This document shows, piece after piece, positions 24,573 to 33,890 of a DNA stretch of 64,000 nucleotides. How positions within the stretch are numbered: the stretch's first letter is position 1; each line of letters opens with the position of its first letter. The notes beneath the pieces are model-generated. The model was not told the origin of the DNA, did no database searches, and saw only the letters and a program-made list of their open reading frames with translations. A program made the position numbers and the translations under genes. This DNA is from Nodosilinea sp. P-1105 (GTDB taxonomy: Bacteria; Cyanobacteriota; Cyanobacteriia; Phormidesmidales; Phormidesmidaceae), in the NCBI RefSeq assembly GCF_012911975.1, contig NZ_SMDQ01000014.1, forward strand, positions 1 to 64,000, given 5' to 3'.

Positions 24573-27500
24573 ATGATCGCCGATGATGCCTTAAGACTGG
24601 TTGAACGGGCGTTGGTCGAGCAGGGGGCAGAACCGCTCAGCCCAATGCAAGGGGCAGTATTGCAGCAAGCCTGGAACGATCGCTCTTACCAGGCTATGGC
24701 TTTGGCCTTGGGCTATGAAGTGGGCTATGTCAAGCAGGTGGGCTCTGATCTGTGGCAGTATCTCTCGACTCACCTGGGGGAGAAGGTGACCAAGCGTAAT
24801 TTGCGGGGGGTGCTGACGCGGCGACTGAGCTTTAAGCAGTCTACCGATGACCCCCCGGTGGGGCTGGTTGGGGGAGTTCCCTCCCAGGGACGCCGAGATT
24901 GGGGTGATGCCTCTGATGTTGTCACTTTCTATGGTCGTACCGACGAATTGGCCCAGCTTAAGGCGTGGGTTTTAGCCGAAGCTGGGCCAGATCCATCTCT
25001 GCCCTATGCCCATCAGCGCTGTCGACTAGTGGGCATCTTTGGCATGGGGGGCATCGGCAAGACCACCCTGGCGATTAAGCTGGCTCGGGAGATTCAAGAC
25101 CAGTTTGAGGTGGTGATCTGGCGATCGCTGCGTCACGCCCCACCCCTGGCAGATTTGCTCAAGGATTTGCTGGGCGTGTTAGCCCCAGGGCGTGAAACGG
25201 CTTTGACCAGGTTGGATGGGTTACTGCGATCGCTGTTCGATCAGCTGCGTCAGCACCGCAGTTTGATCGTGCTAGACAACGGGGAAACGATCTTGCAACC
25301 CCAGGACTGTACTGGCACCTATCAGCCCGGTTATGAAGCCTACGAAGACCTCTTCCACTGTCTGGGCCAGGTGGCCCACCAGAGTACGGTGGTGCTCACG
25401 AGCCGCGAAACTCTGAAGGGAATGGCCCGCCAGGAAAGCGATGGCCTGCCGGTGCGATCGCTGCGGCTGCTGGGGTTGCCCCCTGCCGTGGGCCAGTCCC
25501 TCTGCCAGGCCAAGGGCAGGGTACACGGCACCGCCACCGACTGGCGACAGATGGTTAACCACTATGGTGGCAATCCCCTGGCTCTGAAGATAGTGGCCGC
25601 TGTGGTCCAAGACTTTTTTGATGGTGAACTGAGTTCCTTTGTGGATATGCTGGCCCAGGGTGACTCGGTGTTTGGTGATGTGCGTGACCTGCTTGGCAGG
25701 CAGATCGATCGCCTCGCCCCCCTGGAACAGCAGGTGATGGTGTGGCTGGCCATACACCGGGAGCCCGTTACCCTGGTCCACCTGCGTACTCATCTGGTGA
25801 CGCCCCTGCCTCTGGGGCACCTGATCGAGGCCCTCACCAGTCTGGAGCGACGGTCGCTGGTGGAGCGCGACACCCCCCGCACTGGCCCACGCAGCACCCA
25901 ATTTACCCTCCAACCCGTGGTGATGGAGTACATGACTGACTGGCTGGTGGAGCAGGTAAGCCAGGCGATTCTGGCGCCCCCTAGCCCGGCTCCCAGCCCC
26001 CTGCACACCTACGCCCTGATGGTGGCCCAGGCCAAAGACTACATCCGCGACAGCCAGACGCGGCAAATCCTGCAGCCCGTGCTCGATCGCATCGGCCCCG
26101 GCCCTCTAGCCCCACGGCTCCAGGGCCATCTGGATGCCTGGCGTCACCAGCGGCTGCCCAGCTATGGGTGCAGCACTATCATTCACCTGCTGCTGCAAGC
26201 CCAGATTTCCCTCCAGGGGTGGGACTTTTCCCACCAGACCATCTGGCAGGCTTACCTGCAAGACAGCAATCTCCAGCACACCACGTTTACCGAGGCCGAT
26301 CTGTCCCGCTCAGTGTTTAAAGACACTTTCAGCCAAGTGCTCTGTGTTGCCTTTAGCCCCGATGGGCAACTGCTAGCCGCCAGTGATGTCAGCTACGAAA
26401 TCCATCTGTGGCGGGTCAGTGATGCCCAGCCCGTCCTCACCCTCCAGGCCCAGGATGGCTGGTGCTGGGCGGTCACTTTTAGCCCTGACAACCAAACCCT
26501 GGCCAGCAGCGCCAACGGCACCATCGACCTGTGGGATCTCAAAACCGGCGATCGCGATGGTCAGTTGAAGGATTCCTCCAGCCGGGTCTTTTCCCTGGCC
26601 TTTAGTCCTGACGGCCTTTTTCTGGCTAGCGGCTGCGAAGATCACCAGATTCGAGTGTGGGACGTGCGCCGCCGTACCCTGGTCCATTGCCTGAGCGGCC
26701 ATCAGGATGAGGTGCGGGCAGTGGCCTTTTCTCCCCAGGGTTACCTGCGTCGGGGGCCAAAGTTGGGGGCACCCCAGGCGGGCCACCAGCTGGCCAGCGG
26801 CAGCTACGATGGCACCCTGCGCCTGTGGAATTTAACCGACGGCGACAGCACCGCCCTGGCCACGGACTCTCCAGTGGCAGCCCTGGCGTTCAGCCCCGAT
26901 GGGCAAACCCTGGCCAGTGGCCATCAAGACGGCAGCATTGGCCTTTGGAACCAGACGCCCCAGCCTCAGGTGCGGTGGCTCAAGCCTGCGGCCAGCGGGC
27001 AATCGCTGCAAAGCCAGGTGCGCACTGTCGCCTTTAGCCCCGATGGTCGCACTCTAGCCAGCGGTGGCGACGACCAAACCATTCGCCTGTGGGACTGGCC
27101 CACCGGACGGCTTACCTGGGCCTTTAAAGGCCACAGCAGCTGGATTTCCAACGTCGCCTTTAGCCCCGATGGGCGCACCCTGGCCAGCGCTAGCGAAGAT
27201 CAGTCTGTGCGATTGTGGGATAGCCAGACCCGCCAGGCTCTACGGGTGTTGCGAGGTCATAATAGCGGCGTCTGGTCGGTGGCCCTGCATCCCCAGGGCC
27301 AGTACCTGGTCAGCGGCGGTCAAGATCGGCGGGTGCGCCTCTGGCCCCTGGCCAGTACCATTGCTACTGGAGCTACTAGCTCCGGAGCCACGTCACCGCA
27401 GGCTCTGGAGGGTCACACCGGCTGGATCCTGGCGGTGGCGGTCAGTCCCGATGGTCGCTGGATTGCCAGTGGTGGCGAAGATCGCACCGTGCGCCTGTGG

Positions 27501-28313
27501 GACAGCACGACTGGCGATTGCCGGGCCACCTGGGCCGACCACAGTCACGAAGTTTGGGCGGTGGCCTTTTGCCCCCAGGGCGATCGCCTGGTCAGCGGCA
27601 GCCTCGATGGCACCATTCGCCTCTGGGACCTCGATAGTCAATCTAGTCAGGGCAAACTTACGGGGCATACCAGCGGCGTCTGGACCCTGGCCATCAGCCC
27701 TGACGGTCGCCGGTTGGCCAGCGGCAGCCAGGACGAAACCGTGCGCCTGTGGGATCTGGACAGCCAGATCTGCCTGCAGGTGTTGCCCTGCGAAGGCAGT
27801 TGGGTGCGGGGGCTAGCCTTTAGCCCGGACGGGCGCTATCTCTGCTGTGGGGGTTCCAATGGCTACCTGATGCTGTGGGATCTAAAACTGGGCCACCGCA
27901 CGGTCATCGGTACCCATCCCAGCCTGGTGCTGGCGGTGGCCTTTAGCCCCGACGGACAGTGGCTGGCCAGCTGCGGCGGCGACACGAATATCAAACTCTG
28001 GCACCTGACCACCCGCCGCTGTCACCAGACCCTCTCTGGCCATGAAAAGTGGGTGCGTTACATCACCTTTAGCGCCGACGGCAATCGCCTGATCAGCTGC
28101 AGCCAGGATGAAACCATTCAGGTGTGGCAAAAACTTAAGGTTCCCGAGGGCTTTATCTACGGTCGCGAGCAAACCCTGCGGTTGCCCCGTCCCTACGAAG
28201 GGATGATAATTCAGGGGGCTACAGGGCTAACCGATGCCCAGCAGTTAGCTCTGGCGACGTTAGGCGCCACCAAGACTGAAGCGATCACTGTCTCTGGCAA
28301 ACTTGGCCTGTAG
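24573..28313 (+). CDS. STAND-class NTPase: N-terminal HTH, NB-ARC, 14 WD40 repeats
   Basis: 1246 residues from ATG 24573 (a TTG 39 nt earlier is possible). The N-terminal HTH-like module (about 20-95; LSPMQGAVLQQAWNDRSYQA…VTKRNLRGVLTRR) is common in cyanobacterial NB-ARC proteins. NB-ARC (about 130-480): P-loop GIFGMGGIGKTTLA, LIVLDNGE, VVLTSRETL, GGNPLALK. A short pentapeptide-like stretch (DSNLQHTTFTEADLSRSVF, about 565) leads into 14 WD units (FSPDGxxLASGxxDxxIRLWD), enough for two seven-bladed propellers. Unit 4 has a 15-residue insertion. No enzymatic effector is visible. Likely an ATP-driven sensor oligomer in signalling or antiphage defence. Confidence 0.92.
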   Translation: MIADDALRLVERALVEQGAEPLSPMQGAVLQQAWNDRSYQAMALALGYEVGYVKQVGSDLWQYLSTHLGEKVTKRNLRGVLTRRLSFKQSTDDPPVGLVGGVPSQGRRDWGDASDVVTFYGRTDELAQLKAWVLAEAGPDPSLPYAHQRCRLVGIFGMGGIGKTTLAIKLAREIQDQFEVVIWRSLRHAPPLADLLKDLLGVLAPGRETALTRLDGLLRSLFDQLRQHRSLIVLDNGETILQPQDCTGTYQPGYEAYEDLFHCLGQVAHQSTVVLTSRETLKGMARQESDGLPVRSLRLLGLPPAVGQSLCQAKGRVHGTATDWRQMVNHYGGNPLALKIVAAVVQDFFDGELSSFVDMLAQGDSVFGDVRDLLGRQIDRLAPLEQQVMVWLAIHREPVTLVHLRTHLVTPLPLGHLIEALTSLERRSLVERDTPRTGPRSTQFTLQPVVMEYMTDWLVEQVSQAILAPPSPAPSPLHTYALMVAQAKDYIRDSQTRQILQPVLDRIGPGPLAPRLQGHLDAWRHQRLPSYGCSTIIHLLLQAQISLQGWDFSHQTIWQAYLQDSNLQHTTFTEADLSRSVFKDTFSQVLCVAFSPDGQLLAASDVSYEIHLWRVSDAQPVLTLQAQDGWCWAVTFSPDNQTLASSANGTIDLWDLKTGDRDGQLKDSSSRVFSLAFSPDGLFLASGCEDHQIRVWDVRRRTLVHCLSGHQDEVRAVAFSPQGYLRRGPKLGAPQAGHQLASGSYDGTLRLWNLTDGDSTALATDSPVAALAFSPDGQTLASGHQDGSIGLWNQTPQPQVRWLKPAASGQSLQSQVRTVAFSPDGRTLASGGDDQTIRLWDWPTGRLTWAFKGHSSWISNVAFSPDGRTLASASEDQSVRLWDSQTRQALRVLRGHNSGVWSVALHPQGQYLVSGGQDRRVRLWPLASTIATGATSSGATSPQALEGHTGWILAVAVSPDGRWIASGGEDRTVRLWDSTTGDCRATWADHSHEVWAVAFCPQGDRLVSGSLDGTIRLWDLDSQSSQGKLTGHTSGVWTLAISPDGRRLASGSQDETVRLWDLDSQICLQVLPCEGSWVRGLAFSPDGRYLCCGGSNGYLMLWDLKLGHRTVIGTHPSLVLAVAFSPDGQWLASCGGDTNIKLWHLTTRRCHQTLSGHEKWVRYITFSADGNRLISCSQDETIQVWQKLKVPEGFIYGREQTLRLPRPYEGMIIQGATGLTDAQQLALATLGATKTEAITVSGKLGL

Positions 28314-28553
28314 ACCACTGGTACTCCGAGGCAGAAATGACTCATCTATTTCCGCCAGCCCAAGCCTTGGCGTAGAGAGGGATTCCATATTCTGCCTTTT
28401 GCCTTCTCACTTCTGCCTTTCTGTACTAGCCCCTTGAATCGCCAGCCAGCCCTGCCAATGGCCAAGGCAAGGTGTTAAAGTCTAAGGGTGAATAGCCACA
28501 GTGCCCAGTGGTCCTTATTTTAGGGAATTATAGATTTAAGGGATTATACGTTG

Positions 28554-29159
28554 ATGAGTGAACATAACGAGGGATGCCTGCGGGTAGGGCAAATGGCCCC
28601 CGAATTTATGGCCACAGCCGTCGTTGACCAAAACTTTAAAACCATTAAGCTTTCTGACTATCGCGGTAAATACGTGGTGTTGTTCTTCTATCCCCTTGAC
28701 TTCACCTTTGTCTGCCCAACGGAAATTGCCGCTTTTAGCGATCGCTACGACGAATTCAAAGCGCTTGACACTGAAATTTTGGGCATTTCCGTCGATAGTG
28801 AATTTTCCCACCTGGCGTGGATTCAAACTGAACGCAAGTTAGGCGGCGTCGGTGATCTGAACTATCCGCTGGTGTCAGATCTGAAGAAAGAAATCAGTGC
28901 CGACTACAATGTTCTGGACCCAGAAAGTGGGGTAGCCCTGCGGGGTTTATTCATCATCGACCGAGACGGGGTGATTCAGCACTCTACTATCAATAACCTG
29001 GCCTTTGGCCGCAAGGTAGATGAAACCCTACGGGTACTACAGGCGATTCAACATGTGCAGACCAACCCTAACGAGGTCTGCCCCGCCGACTGGCAGCCAG
29101 GGGATAAAACCATGACCCCCGACCCGGTTAAGGCCAAAGATTTCTTTGCTGAGGTCTAA
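28554..29159 (+). CDS. Typical 2-Cys peroxiredoxin
   Basis: 201-residue thiol peroxidase of the AhpC/Prx1 class. Peroxidatic Cys54 in [10 protein letters not shown] and resolving Cys near residue 175 in [11 protein letters not shown]; the conserved Thr and Arg environment ([23 protein letters not shown]) is intact. It reduces H2O2 and alkyl peroxides at the expense of thioredoxin, with one of the best-known roles in chloroplast/cyanobacterial redox defence. Start ATG 28554; a TTG directly precedes it. A second redoxin-fold gene starts 40 nt downstream on the same strand. Confidence 0.95.
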   Translation: MSEHNEGCLRVGQMAPEFMATAVVDQNFKTIKLSDYRGKYVVLFFYPLDFTFVCPTEIAAFSDRYDEFKALDTEILGISVDSEFSHLAWIQTERKLGGVGDLNYPLVSDLKKEISADYNVLDPESGVALRGLFIIDRDGVIQHSTINNLAFGRKVDETLRVLQAIQHVQTNPNEVCPADWQPGDKTMTPDPVKAKDFFAEV

Positions 29160-29199
29160 AATCCATCAGGTCAATCAGGTCAACCAGGTTAGCCAATCC

Positions 29200-29730
29200 A
29201 TGACCGCCGCATCGTCTAGTCCATCCCCCTTCTGGCGTTATCTGCTACCCCGCCCCCCCTGGCTAGGGCTACCTCTGGGGCAGATCCCCCCTGACTTTGC
29301 CCTCTGGGATGTCACCCACCAGCGCACCGTACGCCTGGCCAACTGGCGCGGTAAACAGCCGGTGGTGCTTGTCTTTGCCCGTCTTGCCGCCCAGGATGTC
29401 TATCAACCCACCGACCACCGCCATATTGTGGCCGTGAATCGAGCCTATGAACCGTTCCGCAACGCTGGGGCTGAGGTGATGGTGATCACCACCCTCAGCC
29501 TGCGCCATGCCCAAGGGGTCGTAGACGACTTGCAGCTCAGCCTACCCCTGCTGAGGGATACCACCGGTGACAGCTTTCGGGCCTATCACACCGGCCAAGC
29601 CCTGGGAGCCCCCCTGCCGGCTCAATTTATTCTTGATGCTCAGGGTCGCCTCCGTTACGGTCATCTGTTTTCGCTGCTGCACACCCATGCCGACCCTGAG
29701 CAGTTATTGAAGGTGGTGGAAGGGTTGTGA
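29200..29730 (+). CDS. Peroxiredoxin-like (AhpC/TSA fold) protein lacking the peroxidatic cysteine
   Basis: 176 residues with a redoxin fold: LPLGQIPPDFALWDVTHQRT at about 28-47, WRGKQPVVLVFARLAAQDVY at about 52-71, and PAQFILDAQGRLRYGHLFS near residue 145. At the place where a peroxiredoxin has its active TxxC the sequence reads ARLAAQDVYQ, and there is no cysteine anywhere in the protein, so it cannot be a normal thiol peroxidase. It follows the true 2-Cys peroxiredoxin by 40 nt and may be a partner or scaffold. Start ATG 29200 (MTAASSSPSP); the upstream in-frame part is a CAGGTCAA-type repeat. Confidence 0.75.
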   Translation: MTAASSSPSPFWRYLLPRPPWLGLPLGQIPPDFALWDVTHQRTVRLANWRGKQPVVLVFARLAAQDVYQPTDHRHIVAVNRAYEPFRNAGAEVMVITTLSLRHAQGVVDDLQLSLPLLRDTTGDSFRAYHTGQALGAPLPAQFILDAQGRLRYGHLFSLLHTHADPEQLLKVVEGL

Positions 29731-29773
29731 CAACGAGTTCTTTCAATCCTGCAAACCCCAGTGGAGAACCGGG

Positions 29774-29796
29774 GTATACTAAATGGGTTGCCCATT
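29774..29796 (+). promoter_or_regulatory. -10-like TATACT and dyad in front of the Rrf2 regulator gene
   Basis: TATACT at 29774-29779 is followed by AATGGG-TTG-CCCATT (29782-29796), a perfect 6+6 dyad, 13 nt before the GTG start. Its position overlaps the expected transcription start, so it could be an operator for autoregulation. This is inference. Confidence 0.45.
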
Positions 29797-29809
29797 ACCT
29801 GGACCCGTT

Positions 29810-30244
29810 GTGGATCTTTCCTGTAAAAGTGAATATGCCCTGCTGGCCTTACTGGAGCTTAGTCCTCACTATGCCAGTGGTGAGCCCCTGCAAATTCGTC
29901 AGATCTCGAGCCAGCAAAATATTCCCGATCGCTATCTAGAGCAACTGCTGGCGACCCTGCGGCGGGCGGGTCTGGTCAAAAGCCAGCGGGGAGCTCGGGG
30001 TGGGTACCTGCTGGCCCGTGATCCCTGGAAGATTTCCCTCTATGATGTGGTGAGCTGCATTGAAGGGTTTGATACCCAGGCGGATGCGACTAAGGCGCCC
30101 GATACCTCTGAAGCCGTGGTCATCCAAGATGTCTGGGGGGAAGTGCGCCAGGCGGCGGAAGCCATTTTGCAGAAATATACCCTGCAAGATCTGGTAGACA
30201 AGCGCAACGCCAAGCAGCAAGTTGACATTATGTATTACATCTAG
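29810..30244 (+). CDS. Rrf2-family transcriptional regulator, CymR-like
   Basis: 144-residue winged-helix regulator. Conserved N-terminus DLSCKSEYALLALLEL, recognition region IRQISSQQNIPDRYLEQLLATLRRAGLVKSQ cut here as two helices near 27-58, and the wing RGARGGYLLAR near 60-70. The cluster-binding Cys triad of IscR is absent (only one Cys, in VVSCIEG), so it should not bind Fe-S. It is 9 nt upstream of cysK, matching the CymR-CysK pair that controls cysteine metabolism in Bacillus. The start is GTG 29810 because the family begins MxLSxKxEYA; an ATG at 29783 lies within a dyad. Confidence 0.88.
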   Translation: MDLSCKSEYALLALLELSPHYASGEPLQIRQISSQQNIPDRYLEQLLATLRRAGLVKSQRGARGGYLLARDPWKISLYDVVSCIEGFDTQADATKAPDTSEAVVIQDVWGEVRQAAEAILQKYTLQDLVDKRNAKQQVDIMYYI

Positions 30245-30253
30245 GCCAAGCCC

Positions 30254-31216
30254 ATGCGAATTGCAGAAAACGTCACCCAGCTGATTGGTCGCACCCCGCT
30301 GGTACAGCTCAACCGCATTCCCCAAGACGAAGGCTGCGTTGCCCGTTTAGTGATGAAGCTAGAGGGTATGAACCCCTCGGCTTCGGTGAAGGATCGCATT
30401 GGCATCAACATGATTGAGGCGGCGGAGGCCGAGGGGCTGATTACCCCTGGTAAGACGACCTTGGTGGAGCCGACTTCTGGGAACACGGGCATTGCCCTGG
30501 CCATGGCCGCCGCGGCCAAGGGCTATCGGCTGATTTTGACCATGCCAGAAACTATGAGTTCGGAGCGACGAGCGATGCTGCGGGCCTATGGGGCCGAGTT
30601 AGAGCTTACCCCTGGCACTGCGGGCATGTCCGGCTGTATTCAACGGGCCCAGGAAATGCTGGATACCCTGCCCGATGCCTACATGTTGCAGCAGTTTCGC
30701 AATCCGGCCAACCCGGATATTCATCGCCGCACCACCGCCGAGGAAATTTGGACCGATACCGATGGTCAGGTGGATATGCTGGTGGCGGGGGTGGGGACTG
30801 GCGGCACCATCACTGGGGTGGCTGATGTGCTGAAGCAGCGTAAACCGGAGTTCCGGGCGATCGCGGTGGAACCCACGAACAGCCCAGTGATCTCGGGTGG
30901 GCGGCCTGGGTCCCATAAAATTCAAGGTATTGGGGCTGGGTTTATCCCCGATGTGCTGGATGTCAGCTTGATTGACGAGGTAGTGCAGGTGAGCGATGAC
31001 GACGCGATCGCCTATGGCCGTCGCCTGGCCCGGGAAGAGGGCTTGCTCTCGGGCATTTCCACTGGGGCTGCGGTTAAAGCGGCGATCGAGGTGGGCCGTC
31101 GCCCAGAAAACACCGACAAATTAATCGTGATTGTTCAGCCCAGTTTCGGCGAGCGTTACTTGAGCACTCCCCTGTTTCAAGATCCCGAACTGCTGGCTCC
31201 GATGGCCGTGAACTAG
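30254..31216 (+). CDS. cysK: Cysteine synthase A (O-acetylserine sulfhydrylase)
   Basis: 320-residue PLP enzyme that converts O-acetylserine and sulfide to cysteine in the cytoplasm. PLP lysine in [12 protein letters not shown] near residue 42; phosphate-binding [11 protein letters not shown] near residue 75; [14 protein letters not shown] near residue 180; [12 protein letters not shown] near residue 225; and the [12 protein letters not shown] site near residue 265. Length is standard. It is 9 nt downstream of an Rrf2 regulator and probably co-transcribed. In the CymR paradigm CysK also binds the regulator as a corepressor, which is a testable idea here. Confidence 0.96.
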   Translation: MRIAENVTQLIGRTPLVQLNRIPQDEGCVARLVMKLEGMNPSASVKDRIGINMIEAAEAEGLITPGKTTLVEPTSGNTGIALAMAAAAKGYRLILTMPETMSSERRAMLRAYGAELELTPGTAGMSGCIQRAQEMLDTLPDAYMLQQFRNPANPDIHRRTTAEEIWTDTDGQVDMLVAGVGTGGTITGVADVLKQRKPEFRAIAVEPTNSPVISGGRPGSHKIQGIGAGFIPDVLDVSLIDEVVQVSDDDAIAYGRRLAREEGLLSGISTGAAVKAAIEVGRRPENTDKLIVIVQPSFGERYLSTPLFQDPELLAPMAVN

Positions 31217-31336
31217 TACCGCAGACTGGGTGAGCAGTCAACGGGTCCTCAGCTATTCCTCGGATTCCTGGAAGAGAGTCGTTAGCCCCAAGCTGCCCTG
31301 GGCATTCTAACCAGAGCATTATCGGTGGGCATCGCT

Positions 31337-32863
31337 ATGTTGGCCAGAGTTTGGAGTGCATCCCTGGTGGGCATCGATGCCCTCAAGGTAGGGGTTGAAG
31401 TGGATCTGTCCGGCGGATTACCTGGGGTGGTGATTGTCGGCCTACCCGATACGGCGGTGCAGGAGTCGCGGGAACGGGTGAAAGCGGCGCTGAAAAATGC
31501 TGGATTTCCCTTCCCCATGCGCAAGGTGGTGATTAACCTCACCCCGGCGGACCTGCGCAAAGAAGGTCCGATTTTTGATCTACCTATCAGTGTCGGGATT
31601 ATGGCTGCCGCCGAGCAGGTGCGGCCCGAAGCCCTTAACGACCTGCTGTTTCTGGGGGAGCTCTCCCTGGATGGCAGCCTGCGGGCGGTGGCCGGGGTGC
31701 TACCGATTGCCGCCGCCGCCCAAAAACTGGGCATTCGCGCCCTGGTGGTACCCACTGACAACGGTCGGGAAGCCGCCGTAGTACCTGGGCTCACGGTCTA
31801 CAGCTTTAACCACCTGTCAGAGGTGGCAGATTTCCTCAACCACCCGGCTGGCTACCAACCGGTGGTGGTGGATAGCGCCAGCACCATGCAGGCTACCCCA
31901 GGGGCTTTGGACTTGCGGGATGTCAAAGGCCAGGCCCAGGCCCGCCGCGCCCTGGAAATTGCGGCCGCTGGCGGCCATAACTTGATCTTCGTTGGCCCCC
32001 CTGGCAGCGGTAAAACCATGCTGGCCCGCCGCCTGCCCTCGATCTTGCCGCCCCTGCAATTTGAAGAAGCCCTGGATGTCACCCAAATCCATTCGGTGGC
32101 CGGGCTGCTGAAGGAAAAGGGCACCCTGGTGAATACTCGTCCTTTCCGTAGCCCTCACCATTCCGCCTCAGGACCGTCGCTGGTGGGGGGCGGCAGTTAC
32201 CCCAAACCGGGGGAAATTTCCCTGGCCCATCGGGGGGTCTTGTTCCTGGATGAGCTGACGGAGTTCAAGCGGGATGTGCTGGAATTTCTGCGGCAGCCCC
32301 TGGAAGATGGCTATGTCACCATCACCCGCACCCGCCAGTCGGTGGTGTTTCCGGCCCAATTTACCCTGATTGCCAGCACCAACCCCTGCCCCTGCGGCTT
32401 TTACGGCGACTCGGTACAGCCTTGCACCTGCACCCCCCGCAGCCGCGAAAACTACTGGTCGCGGCTGTCGGGTCCACTGATGGACCGGATTGATTTGCAG
32501 GTGGTGGTTAGCCGGATCAAACCCGAAGAAATGACCCAGCACCAGTCGGGGGAAGCCTCGGAGCCAGTGCGCCAGCGGGTGCAGGCCGCTCGCCAACGGG
32601 CCTACCAGCGGTTCAAAGCAGAACCCGGCCTGCAATGCAACGCCGACATGCAAAGCCGCCACCTGAAGCACTGGTGCCCCCTGGATGACCCTAGCCGGAC
32701 GCTGCTGGAAGGGGCCGTGCGCAAGCTGGGCCTATCCGCCCGGGCCACCGATCGCATCCTGAAGGTGGGCCGTACCATCGCCGACCTGGATGGAGCCGAC
32801 GATCTGCAAACCCACCACATCGCTGAAGCCATCCAGTACCGCACCATCGATCGAATGCAGTGA
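31337..32863 (+). CDS. comM: ComM/YifB-family Mg-chelatase-like AAA+ ATPase
   Basis: 508 residues. The N-terminal ChlI/Lon-protease-like domain (LARVWSASLVGIDALKVGVE to about residue 160) is followed by the Mg_chelatase AAA+ domain. Walker A GPPGSGKTMLARRL near residue 220, Walker B GVLFLDELTEF near residue 300, a four-Cys metal motif (NPCPCGFYGD…QPCTC near residue 355) and SGPLMDRIDLQ near 380. In transformable bacteria ComM is a hexameric helicase promoting branch migration during natural transformation, and many cyanobacteria are competent. Start ATG 31337; a GTG 12 nt earlier is possible. Confidence 0.93.
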   Translation: MLARVWSASLVGIDALKVGVEVDLSGGLPGVVIVGLPDTAVQESRERVKAALKNAGFPFPMRKVVINLTPADLRKEGPIFDLPISVGIMAAAEQVRPEALNDLLFLGELSLDGSLRAVAGVLPIAAAAQKLGIRALVVPTDNGREAAVVPGLTVYSFNHLSEVADFLNHPAGYQPVVVDSASTMQATPGALDLRDVKGQAQARRALEIAAAGGHNLIFVGPPGSGKTMLARRLPSILPPLQFEEALDVTQIHSVAGLLKEKGTLVNTRPFRSPHHSASGPSLVGGGSYPKPGEISLAHRGVLFLDELTEFKRDVLEFLRQPLEDGYVTITRTRQSVVFPAQFTLIASTNPCPCGFYGDSVQPCTCTPRSRENYWSRLSGPLMDRIDLQVVVSRIKPEEMTQHQSGEASEPVRQRVQAARQRAYQRFKAEPGLQCNADMQSRHLKHWCPLDDPSRTLLEGAVRKLGLSARATDRILKVGRTIADLDGADDLQTHHIAEAIQYRTIDRMQ

Positions 32864-32936
32864 TGAAGGGGCGCTCAGTAAGGATCTTAAGGGCCATAGC
32901 ACCGTACAGGATGCTATGACCACTTTTGGAGCCGTA

Positions 32937-33890
32937 TTACGAAGTTCTATATGGTCCTAGAAAGCGCTCACCATTGAAGTGGATCAGATGTGAAGGTGCA
33001 TCTGCGACCCATACCTCTGTCTCCCAGGCAATTTCACCAAGATATCGCCCCATAATGACACGGTTAGGGAATGCGGTCACGTAAACCAAGTCAGCTCGCG
33101 CGCCACTGAATAAAGTAGCTAATTCCCCATGACGTTTACCATCCATAGGACCATGGCTTGTAACTGACTCAATCAAGAGCAGCCAATTTTTCTCAACATA
33201 GTGCAGCACTACATCAGGCATCTTGCCATGGGTATCCATGGTAACGCCTAGCTGGCTCAGTAGAGCAGCGTTGAAATATCCCCACTTTTTCCCAGTATCG
33301 CCTACGTAGACCAATACGCTTCCTGGTGCAAAACGGGGGGCGAAACTCTCGACAATGGCTCGGATTAGTTCGCTGTGATCACCAGGGCTGAGGGTGATTT
33401 GCTGCCCTGGGGAAACCTCTACAGGGATACGGTTTTGCTCCCGCTCTTGAGCATATCGGGCCACTAGGGTTTTCCGCTCAGCCAAATACGCCGCTAGCTG
33501 ATCGGACCATGTTTCTTGACCAAAGGTACGTAACAGAGAAAGGGCTGAGGGTTCAATCTGATAAGCAGCTTTAGGACTATTTACTGGGCGATCGGGCCGG
33601 TCTGGGTTGTAAAGCACAATGCCAGCATCACAGAACTGGTGCATGGTTTGTCGACGAATGGTTTCTCGACTATTAGGAGCATAATCTTTGTCGTAATGCT
33701 GTCGAATCCAGTTCATGATTGGGGTTATACCCATTAGTGGACTTTCTGCATCAATCCAGGCTTTACCGGGTGTCAAGTTTAGCAGAGCTAGCAGGCAAAG
33801 GGCAGAGCGCTCATTTTGCTGTGCCCGAGGCAAGCCCAGTGAAATAATTATTTGAAAAGCGGCCTTGATATAGGCACTTTTATCTTTCAT
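32937..33890 (-). CDS. BsuBI/PstI-family type II restriction endonuclease
   Basis: 317 residues, against about 316-326 for R.BsuBI and R.PstI. The C-terminal catalytic region has the family text VLVYVGDTGKKWGYFN near residue 190, MPDVVLHYVEKNWLLLIESV near 225-245 (acidic and E residues of the nuclease core) and TSHGPMDGKRHGEL just after. N-terminal helical DNA-binding domain about 1-150. By family it should cut the hexamer CTGCAG. It overlaps the methyltransferase end by 11 nt, so the pair is translationally coupled with methylase first. GC content is visibly lower than in flanking genes, suggesting acquisition. Confidence 0.92.
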   Translation of the reverse strand: MKDKSAYIKAAFQIIISLGLPRAQQNERSALCLLALLNLTPGKAWIDAESPLMGITPIMNWIRQHYDKDYAPNSRETIRRQTMHQFCDAGIVLYNPDRPDRPVNSPKAAYQIEPSALSLLRTFGQETWSDQLAAYLAERKTLVARYAQEREQNRIPVEVSPGQQITLSPGDHSELIRAIVESFAPRFAPGSVLVYVGDTGKKWGYFNAALLSQLGVTMDTHGKMPDVVLHYVEKNWLLLIESVTSHGPMDGKRHGELATLFSGARADLVYVTAFPNRVIMGRYLGEIAWETEVWVADAPSHLIHFNGERFLGPYRTS

